Shown here: one piece after another, positions 1 through 5,342 of the stretch
Numbering within the stretch: the first letter of the stretch is position 1
Layout of the letters: the number at the start of each line of letters is the position of its first letter
Origin: an uncultured bacterium
GTDB taxonomy: Bacteria > Actinomycetota > Coriobacteriia > Coriobacteriales > Coriobacteriaceae
Direction of reading: 5' to 3'
DNA: 6,088 nt
Assembly: GCA_905215765.1 (NCBI GenBank)
Contig: CAJMRP010000116.1
Coordinates: 1-6,088, forward strand
The notes under the pieces: model-generated
The model's input: only the letters and a program-made list of their open reading frames with translations
The model's database searches: none
Told to the model about the DNA's origin: nothing
Translations under genes and position numbers: made by a program

Positions 1-6
1 CAACAT

Positions 7-82
7 GCCTCCGTAGCTCAGGGGATAGAGCACCGCTCTCCTAAAGCGGGTGTCGACGGTTCGAATCCGCCCGGGGGCACCA
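7..82 (+). tRNA. tRNA-Arg (anticodon CCT), CCA encoded
   Basis: The sequence folds into a full cloverleaf. The acceptor stem is 7-13 with 72-78 (one T-G wobble), the D-stem is 16-19 with 28-31, and the anticodon stem is 33-37 with 45-49. The seven-base anticodon loop at 38-44 has CCT at 40-42, which reads the arginine codon AGG. The T-loop TTCGAAT is at 60-66, the discriminator A at 79 and the genomic CCA at 80-82. The D and anticodon stems are fully paired. The T-stem (55-59 with 67-71) has one A-C mismatch, A56 against C70 (standard positions 50 and 64), so the gene may be chimeric or slightly diverged. Its 3' end lies inside a 69-bp repeat found again downstream. Only six bases precede the gene, so its promoter is outside the window. 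It is convergent with the kinase operon. Confidence 0.95.
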
Positions 83-128
83 GAGGAATATCGAGCCCGG
101 TACCGCTATGGTGCCGGGCTCTTCTGGT
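60..128 (+). repeat. Direct repeat copy 1: tRNA 3' end plus hairpin
   Basis: This 69-bp stretch starts at the first T of the tRNA T-loop, covers the rest of tRNA-Arg and the hairpin after it, and matches 188-256 at 66 of 69 positions. The three differences are all transitions: A79/G207, T109/C237 and T122/C250. The match stops abruptly at both ends. A repeated tRNA 3' end is the usual mark of an integrase attachment site, but a local tandem duplication followed by loss of the second tRNA's 5' part would look the same. Confidence 0.9.
79..128 (+). terminator. Long hairpin directly after tRNA-Arg
   Basis: An inner stem of 11 pairs joins 94-104 with 110-120, with one T-G wobble and a five-base loop at 105-109. 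After a seven-base one-sided bulge (87-93), an outer stem of eight pairs joins 79-86 with 121-128. The outer stem uses the tRNA discriminator base and CCA itself. No T-run follows, so this is not a textbook intrinsic terminator. It is more likely a processing or 3'-end-stabilising structure, or a terminator that works without a U-tract. The structure is seen in the sequence; the role is inferred. Confidence 0.6.
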
Positions 129-187
129 CTAAGGGCAGGATTCGGCCCGTCGGCACCCGCGTCACTCATTTCCCCGCGGGGGGAGTT
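129..187. other. Spacer between the two repeat copies
   Basis: This 59-bp spacer shows no convincing similarity to the first 59 bp of the window at the same offset, so the duplication does not visibly extend over the tRNA 5' part. It ends in a GC-rich palindrome (172-181) followed by GGAGTTTT, which could form a short four- to five-pair hairpin before four Ts running into repeat copy 2. That is too weak to call a terminator. I see no coding sequence. Confidence 0.5.
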
Positions 188-256
188 TTCGAATCCGCCC
201 GGGGGCGCCAGAGGAATATCGAGCCCGGTACCGCTACGGTGCCGGGCTCCTCTGGT
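188..256 (+). repeat. Direct repeat copy 2: tRNA 3'-end relic plus hairpin
   Basis: This is the second copy of the 69-bp repeat, exactly 128 bp downstream of the first. It contains the T-loop sequence, the 3' T-stem strand, the 3' acceptor strand and a GCCA end at 207-210, but the 59 bp before it (129-187) do not form the rest of a tRNA. It is therefore a tRNA 3' fragment, not a gene. Its hairpin is intact: the inner stem is 222-232 with 238-248 and the outer stem is 208-214 with 249-255. The outer stem is perfectly paired here, where copy 1 has a G-T wobble. Confidence 0.85.
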
Positions 257-269
257 TCAATGCCATGTC

Positions 270-309
270 AAAAACGAAGCGCCCGCTTGCTGGGGGAGCA
301 AGCGGGCGC
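270..309 (-). terminator. Intrinsic terminator of the minus-strand kinase operon
   Basis: A perfect 13-bp GC-rich stem joins 279-291 with 297-309 around a five-base loop (292-296). Read on the minus strand it is followed by TTCG and then five Ts (complement of 270-274), the usual form of a Rho-independent terminator. It lies about 50 bp after the kinase stop codon and separates that operon from the convergent tRNA. Read on the plus strand no T-run follows, so I take it to work for the minus strand only. Confidence 0.88.
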
Positions 310-327
310 CTGTGAGCGAATATGTTT

Positions 328-341
328 GCGGCGAAAGCCGC
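328..341. other. Small hairpin in the kinase 3' untranslated region
   Basis: A five-pair GC stem (328-332 with 337-341) surrounds a four-base loop, which reads GAAA on the plus strand and TTTC on the minus strand. It lies between the kinase stop codon and the main terminator. There is no T-run on either side, so it is probably an accessory structure at the mRNA 3' end or chance in GC-rich DNA. Confidence 0.4.
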
Positions 342-361
342 GATGAGCGGTGGGGTGGCGA

Positions 362-2323
362 CTAGTTGGTCGTACCGGAATCGTCACCCGTGCCCGAGCC
401 AGAGCCCGAACCCGAGCCAGAAAGTGCGACCGTCAGCGTAATCGTGCTGTCGGTGGACTGCTTGCCGGTGGGGGAGACGCCCGTAACGGTGGTATCCTCG
501 TTACCGCTCACGGGATTGCCGTTCTGGTCACAGAAGCCAATGTTATAGAAACCGGCGTTGTTGAGCGCGGTAACGGCGGCGGAAATGCTCTTGCCGTACA
601 GGTTGCCCGGGACGGTGGCCTTGCCGGACTTCTTGGCAATGACGACGGTAATCGTGGCACCGGGCTTCTGCTTGCCGCTGGGGTTCCAGCTGATCACGGT
701 GCCCTCGGTAACCGAGTCGTTCTCCTGGTAGCTCACGTCGACGCCAAAGCCTGCCATATCGAGGGCGTTGCGCGCCTGGGCCTCGGTCATGTCGGTCAGA
801 TCGGGGACGGACGTGGTATCCGGGCCGCTCGAGACCTTGTACGAGATGGTCGTGCCCTTCGCGACTTCCTTACCGGCTTCGGTGCTCTGCTCAAAGACCT
901 GGCCCTCATCGGCCTCGTTGGCCTCCTCGGAGGCGTTGCCCTTCAGGCCAACGCTTGCCAGTGCGGCTTCTGCCTGGTCCTTGGTCAGGCCGAGAAGCTG
1001 GGGAACCTCAACCTTCTCGGAGGGCTTGGGGCCCTTGGAGATTACCAGGTTCACCTTGGTGCCCTTGGCCTTCTTGGTGTTGCCGTTGGGCGTCTGCTCG
1101 ACGACCTTGCCCTCGTCGACATCGTCGTTGTAGCTTTGGTCGATGGTGCCGACCTCGAGGCCGGCTTCCTTGATCAGCTCGACGGCAGTCTGCTGGTCCT
1201 TGCCCAGTACATCGGGAACGGTGACCTGCTCGCCGCCAAAGAGTCCTGTGGCAAAGGCCACCACGATGCCGATGACGGCAACCGCTGCCACCACGGCGGC
1301 GATGATCTTGTTTTTGTTGGATTTGGGCTCTTCGACCTCGTAGGAGCCGGTGGAGCCCGAAACCGAGCTACGGGTGGTATTCTGCCCGCTCACGCCCGAG
1401 ACGGGACGCACCATGGCGCGCGTCTGATCGGAAAGCTCGCGAGTCTTGGTGGCGCCCAGCTCGCCGGGGGCACCGATGATGCGCGTGGGCTCCGAGACGT
1501 TGACGGCACGGCCCGACAGGTAGCTGTTGAGCACCTGACGCAGCTCGTCGGCGGTCTGGAAGCGGTTTGCCGGGTCCTTCTCCATGCACTTGAGGATGAT
1601 GCGCTCAAGGTCGGCGTCGACACCGGAGTTGATCTGGCTCGGCGGAATAGGCAGCTCGTTGACCTGCTTGAGTGCGACCGAGATAGCGTCGTCACCGTCA
1701 AAGGGCACGCGGCCGGTGGCGCATTCATACATCACGACGCCCAGCGAGTAGATATCCGAGGTGGGGCCGAGGTCCTGACCACGGGTCTGCTCGGGGCTGA
1801 CGTAGTGGGCGGTTCCCAGCACGTTGTTGTCTTGCGTGAGGTGGCTGTTCTTGGCGCGCGCGATGCCAAAGTCCATCACCTTGATGTTGCCGTCGGGCAG
1901 CACCATGATGTTCTGCGGCTTAATGTCGCGGTGGATGATCTCGTGCTTGTGGGCGACCGAAAGCGCGGAGCTGATCTGCGAGCCGATCTGGGCGACCTTC
2001 TTGGGGTCGAGGGCGCCGTGGCTCTTGATGCCGCTCTTAAGGTCGGTACCGCGCAGGTACTCCATGACGATGTAATAGGTGTCGCCGTCCTTGCCCCAAT
2101 CGTAGACGCCCACGATATAGGGGGAGGAGAGACCGGCTGCTGCCTGGGCCTCCTGCTTAAAGCGTGCGGCGAAGGTTGCGTCGCCAGCATACTGCGGCAG
2201 CATGATCTTGACGGCTACCGTGCGGTCGAGGACCTGGTCCTGTGCACGGTAGACGGTCGCCATGCCGCCTGTTCCCACCTTATCCTTGAGGAGGTATCTT
2301 CCCCCGAGGACCCTCTGTTCCAT
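362..2323 (-). CDS. pknB: PASTA-domain transmembrane Ser/Thr protein kinase (PknB-like)
   Basis: This 653-residue kinase would autophosphorylate and phosphorylate wall-synthesis and division proteins, with an intracellular catalytic domain and an extracellular sensor. The kinase domain spans about 5-270: glycine loop GTGGMATV (17-24), ATP-anchoring Lys39, helix-C Glu58, catalytic HRD at 131-133 with Asn138, DFG at 151-153, and SPEQ at 176-179. A Thr-rich juxtamembrane stretch (about 270-335) leads to one membrane helix (about 340-362). Four PASTA repeats follow (about 366-431, 436-502, 504-568, 569-634), each opening with a VP motif; family knowledge links these to muropeptide or lipid II binding. 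The chain ends in a Gly-Ser tail. I chose the ATG at 2323 because AGGAG (2329-2333) lies five bases upstream. An ATG at 2338 would add five residues but lies upstream of that site. In the activation loop Thr163 is kept but Asp165 replaces the second phospho-Thr of mycobacterial PknB. It is the last gene of the cluster, 132 bp after RodA-PbpA. Confidence 0.95.
   Translation of the reverse strand: MEQRVLGGRYLLKDKVGTGGMATVYRAQDQVLDRTVAVKIMLPQYAGDATFAARFKQEAQAAAGLSSPYIVGVYDWGKDGDTYYIVMEYLRGTDLKSGIKSHGALDPKKVAQIGSQISSALSVAHKHEIIHRDIKPQNIMVLPDGNIKVMDFGIARAKNSHLTQDNNVLGTAHYVSPEQTRGQDLGPTSDIYSLGVVMYECATGRVPFDGDDAISVALKQVNELPIPPSQINSGVDADLERIILKCMEKDPANRFQTADELRQVLNSYLSGRAVNVSEPTRIIGAPGELGATKTRELSDQTRAMVRPVSGVSGQNTTRSSVSGSTGSYEVEEPKSNKNKIIAAVVAAVAVIGIVVAFATGLFGGEQVTVPDVLGKDQQTAVELIKEAGLEVGTIDQSYNDDVDEGKVVEQTPNGNTKKAKGTKVNLVISKGPKPSEKVEVPQLLGLTKDQAEAALASVGLKGNASEEANEADEGQVFEQSTEAGKEVAKGTTISYKVSSGPDTTSVPDLTDMTEAQARNALDMAGFGVDVSYQENDSVTEGTVISWNPSGKQKPGATITVVIAKKSGKATVPGNLYGKSISAAVTALNNAGFYNIGFCDQNGNPVSGNEDTTVTGVSPTGKQSTDSTITLTVALSGSGSGSGSGTGDDSGTTN
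392..421 (-). repeat. Short Gly-Ser codon repeat at the kinase C-terminus
   Basis: Five tandem Ser-Gly pairs are encoded just after the fourth PASTA domain, followed by TGDDSGTTN and the stop. At the DNA level this is a degenerate six-base repeat. It gives a flexible extracellular tail and could vary in length between strains by slippage. The repeat is seen; the variability is inferred. Confidence 0.75.
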
Positions 2324-2328
2324 TCCTG

Positions 2329-2333
2329 CTCCT
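2329..2333 (-). promoter_or_regulatory. Ribosome binding site that sets the kinase start
   Basis: AGGAG on the minus strand, five bases before the ATG at 2321-2323. It favours the shorter kinase start over the in-frame ATG at 2336-2338, which lies upstream of this site. Confidence 0.75.
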
Positions 2334-2393
2334 AACATAACTATTCGCTCAACGATGTGTGTAGTACCTTCGATGTGGCCGCTGGGGCCGTGT

Positions 2394-2429
2394 GGCGCGT
2401 TGCCGCTAACTCTTCGGCCGCGGCGCGCC
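2394..2429. other. Hairpin in the RodA-PbpA/kinase intergenic spacer
   Basis: In the 132-bp spacer (2324-2455), 2394-2399 pairs with 2424-2429 and 2403-2406 pairs with 2420-2423. This gives ten GC-rich pairs with a three-base bulge and a 13-base loop. No T-run follows on the minus strand, so it is not a standard terminator. It could attenuate, stabilise or process the mRNA between the two genes. I see no clear -35/-10 promoter for the kinase in this spacer. Confidence 0.45.
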
Positions 2430-2455
2430 TCGGGTGTCCGATTCGATCATGGGCA

Positions 2456-5326
2456 TCACGCTCCCTGTGCGGCAAGCGCCGCGGTCAGGACGATGCCGGC
2501 GATCTTGGCGGCCTTGACGTCATGCTTGTCGAAATCCTCCAAGGCCACCGAGATGGCGGCCGTGGGTGAATCGTAAGGTGCAAAGCCAACGAACATCGAG
2601 TTGACGTTGGTGCCGCCGGTCTCGGCCGAGCCGGTCTTGCCGGCGACCTTGACGCCGGGGATCTGGGCATCGGTGCCGGTGCCGGACTGGACGACGGCAA
2701 GCATGGCCTGCTTGACCTGGTCGGCCGTGGCGGAGCTGACGGCCTGACCCAGCGAGCGGGACTGCGTGGTCTTGACCACGGTTCCGTCCGGGGCAAGTAC
2801 CTGGGCTACAAAGTACGGGTCCATGACCACGCCGCTGTTAGCGATGGCGGCGGCAATCACGGCGTTTTGCATGACGGTGGTCTGCGGGCCGGGCGTGTGG
2901 TCCATGCCGACAGGCTGGCCGGCGCCGGCCCAGGCGGTCTCCCACTCGGTCATGAGCGACGGGTCGGCCATGATGGAGGCCGCGGAGGTCAGGTCCTGGC
3001 CGAGCTTTTGGCCGTAGCCAAAGGCGTTGGCAAACTGCACGAGCGTGTTTGCGCCAACTTCGTTTGCCACCTGGCCAAAGACGACGTTGGAGGACACGGC
3101 AAAGGCCTGCTGCAGGCTGATGGTGCCGTAGCTCTCGTTGGCATAGTTGGTGACCGGTGCGTTGCCGATGTCCATGGAGCCGGGCGCCTGGTAGGTGCTG
3201 GTAAGGCTGGCGGTACCGGTCTCGAGTGCCGCGGAAAGCGTAACGACCTTAAACGTTGAGCCCGGCGTGTACAGCGCGTCCATGGCGCGATTGTACATGG
3301 AGCCGTCCTCGCCGCCGCCCGTCTGCAGCAGGGCATCGATGTTGGTGTTGTCGTAGGTGGGCGAGCTGGCACATGCGAGCACCGCGCCGGTACGCGGGTC
3401 GATGACCACTACAGCGCCCTTAAAGCCCTTGAGCGCCTGCTCAGCAGCCGTCTGGATACGCGAGTCGATGGTGAGCTTGGCGGTGTTGCCCGGCTGGGTC
3501 TGGCCCGCGAGCGACGCGATGGCGTTGTTCCAGCTGGAGTAGTCCTTAGAACCGGTGAGCGTGTCGTTCATGACGCTCTCGATGGCGGCGGTGCCATACT
3601 GCTGGCTCACGTAGCCAACCACGTGCGCTGCCAGGTTACCGTTGGGGTAGGAGCGTACGTAGGTGCCGTCCTCCTGCTGCAGCGACTCGGCCAGCGTCAC
3701 GCCGTCGGACGTGATGATGGAGCCGCGCTGGATGTGCTTGGAGCGGGCGATGGTGTGGTTGTTGGTCGGCATGTCCTGATAGTCCTTGGCCTTGATGACC
3801 TGGACATAGGTGAGGTTGCCGATAAGGATGGCGAACAGCGCCGTAAAGGCGAGCACCGCGCGGGTTAGACGGTTGGCAAGCGCAACGCGGCCGAGCACGC
3901 CGGATTCAGGCGTGTCGAGCAGGCGACGGCGCATGCGCGAGCCGACGGAATGGCTACCGCTGCCGTAGGAAGACGAGGTGGCAAAGCGTGTGCCCGTCGG
4001 GGCAGCGGCCGATGCGACCTGATCATCGGTGATGGCGGCCATGGTGCCGGTGCCGGTAAGCTCTGCCTCGCGTCCGGTCGCCTCGTCACCGGCGCGTAGC
4101 AGGAGCGCGACGATGATAAAGCTTGCCAGCAGCGAGGAGCCGCCCTGGCTCATAAAGGGCAGAGTGACGCCGGTCAGCGGGATCAGGCGGGTGACGCCGC
4201 CCACGATCAAAAAGGCCTGGAAGCTGATGGCTGCCGTAAGACCGGTGGCGCTAAAGGCGGCGAGGTCGGATTTAGCGCGGGCAGCTGTGGTGAGGCCACG
4301 CACGGCAAAGAGCATAAACAGGATGAGCACGGCGCCGCCGCCCAAAAGACCCATCTCCTCGCCGATGGCCGAGAAGATAAAGTCGGACTCGACGACGGGG
4401 ATGTTGTTGGCCATCCCGTTGCCGATGCCAACGCCGACCAGACCGCCGTCGGCAAGCGAGAAGAGCGACTGGACGATCTGGTAGCCCTGGCCCTGGGCGT
4501 CCTTAAACGGATCGACCCAAACCTGGAAACGCACCTGAACGTGCGACAGGAACTTGTAGGCGCCCACGGCTCCAACGGCTAAGAGCGCAAGGCCGATAAC
4601 GACATACGAAAAGCGCCCCGTGGCAACGTAGAGCATCAGCAAGAAGATGGTATAGAACAGTACGGCAGAGCCCAGATCGCGTTCGAAGACGACGACGAGC
4701 AGGCACACGCCCCATACGGCAAACAGCGGCAGCAGCAGTCGCAGGCGAGGGATTTTAAAGCCCAGGATTTTGCGGTTGGAGATGGAGAGCAGCTCGCGGT
4801 TCTCGGCCAGGTAGCCGGCCAGGAACAGGACGATAAAGACCTTGGCGAACTCGCCGGGCTGGATGGTAAAGCCCGCGATGCGAATCCACAGCTTGGAGCC
4901 CGAGATCGTGGTGCCGATAAAGATAGGCAGCATCAGCAGAATGATGCCGATGATGCCAAAGGTGTACTTGTAGCGCATGACCACGTCGAGGTTTTTGACT
5001 AGTGCAAGCGTTCCCACCATGAGCGCCACCGAGACAAACAGGATGATGAGCTGTGAGATGGCGAGAGCGGGGGCGAGACGCGTCACGAACGTGATGCCGA
5101 TGCCCGAAAGTATAAATACGATGGGCAGGATGGCGGGGTCGGCACCGGGCGCCAAGATGCGCACGGCAATGTGGGCCGCGGCAAAGGCGGCAAAGAGGCC
5201 GATCGGTACGGCGAGCGTCTCAAAGGAGATGGCAGCGCCCGCGGTGAGGACGTACATCGCATACAGTAGGATGACGGGGAACGCCGAGGCGATGAGCAAG
5301 AGCAGCTCGGTGTTGCGGCGACTCAT
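2456..5326 (-). CDS. Fused SEDS glycosyltransferase and class B penicillin-binding protein (RodA-PbpA)
   Basis: A single 956-residue membrane protein should both polymerise lipid II into glycan strands and cross-link the peptides. Residues 1-411 are a RodA/FtsW-type SEDS domain with about 12 hydrophobic helices, including two more at the N-terminus than the ten-helix core. Its landmarks are QPGEFAK (156-162), ERDLGSA (215-221), DPFKDAQGQGYQ (272-283) whose Asp276 aligns with the essential SEDS aspartate, and ESDFIFSAIGEE (313-324). A Ser/Thr-rich linker (412-480) ends near the basic cluster RMRRR, followed by a membrane helix (about 485-509). The PBP part has RGSIITSDG at 534-542, the STFK nucleophile motif at 690-693 (Ser690), SSN at 745-747 and KTG at 897-899, so all active-site motifs are intact. 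The even helix count puts the linker inside and the transpeptidase outside. I chose the ATG at 5326 because AAGGGAG lies eight bases upstream; the GTG at 5335 abuts that site. It follows the phosphatase by 16 bp. Separate rodA and pbpA genes are usual elsewhere in Actinobacteria. Confidence 0.95.
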   Translation of the reverse strand: MSRRNTELLLLIASAFPVILLYAMYVLTAGAAISFETLAVPIGLFAAFAAAHIAVRILAPGADPAILPIVFILSGIGITFVTRLAPALAISQLIILFVSVALMVGTLALVKNLDVVMRYKYTFGIIGIILLMLPIFIGTTISGSKLWIRIAGFTIQPGEFAKVFIVLFLAGYLAENRELLSISNRKILGFKIPRLRLLLPLFAVWGVCLLVVVFERDLGSAVLFYTIFLLMLYVATGRFSYVVIGLALLAVGAVGAYKFLSHVQVRFQVWVDPFKDAQGQGYQIVQSLFSLADGGLVGVGIGNGMANNIPVVESDFIFSAIGEEMGLLGGGAVLILFMLFAVRGLTTAARAKSDLAAFSATGLTAAISFQAFLIVGGVTRLIPLTGVTLPFMSQGGSSLLASFIIVALLLRAGDEATGREAELTGTGTMAAITDDQVASAAAPTGTRFATSSSYGSGSHSVGSRMRRRLLDTPESGVLGRVALANRLTRAVLAFTALFAILIGNLTYVQVIKAKDYQDMPTNNHTIARSKHIQRGSIITSDGVTLAESLQQEDGTYVRSYPNGNLAAHVVGYVSQQYGTAAIESVMNDTLTGSKDYSSWNNAIASLAGQTQPGNTAKLTIDSRIQTAAEQALKGFKGAVVVIDPRTGAVLACASSPTYDNTNIDALLQTGGGEDGSMYNRAMDALYTPGSTFKVVTLSAALETGTASLTSTYQAPGSMDIGNAPVTNYANESYGTISLQQAFAVSSNVVFGQVANEVGANTLVQFANAFGYGQKLGQDLTSAASIMADPSLMTEWETAWAGAGQPVGMDHTPGPQTTVMQNAVIAAAIANSGVVMDPYFVAQVLAPDGTVVKTTQSRSLGQAVSSATADQVKQAMLAVVQSGTGTDAQIPGVKVAGKTGSAETGGTNVNSMFVGFAPYDSPTAAISVALEDFDKHDVKAAKIAGIVLTAALAAQGA

Positions 5327-5334
5327 AAGCGGCA

Positions 5335-5342
5335 CTCCCTTT
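5335..5342 (-). promoter_or_regulatory. Ribosome binding site that sets the RodA-PbpA start
   Basis: AAAGGGAG on the minus strand lies eight bases before the ATG at 5324-5326, in the 16-bp gap after the phosphatase stop. The in-frame GTG at 5333-5335 begins at the last base of this site, so initiation there is unlikely. Confidence 0.75.

Noticed and set aside
171..189. Short GC palindrome followed by TTTT, considered as a terminator
   Set aside because: The stem has only four to five pairs and the T-run is the start of repeat copy 2, so the match to a terminator is probably coincidence.
50..346. Plus-strand open frames starting in or just after the tRNA
   Set aside because: They begin inside or beside the tRNA and run through both hairpins and the terminator. 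The predicted peptides simply repeat the duplicated DNA and resemble no protein.
350..2335. A 661-codon plus-strand open frame covering almost the whole kinase gene
   Set aside because: It is exactly antisense to a gene with every kinase and PASTA motif intact. Its product is Gly/Ala/Leu/Val-rich low-complexity sequence with no recognisable domain. Long antisense frames are common opposite high-GC genes.
3990..4050. Internal start in the linker that could make a free PBP
   Set aside because: There are in-frame ATG codons in the linker, but none that I checked has a well-spaced ribosome binding site.
4029..4484. Plus-strand frame opposite the SEDS domain, and similar frames at 2262-2576, 4977-5402 and 5442-5876
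   Set aside because: All lie antisense to well-supported coding sequence, lack recognisable domains or good ribosome binding sites, and follow the codon-position GC bias of the genuine genes.
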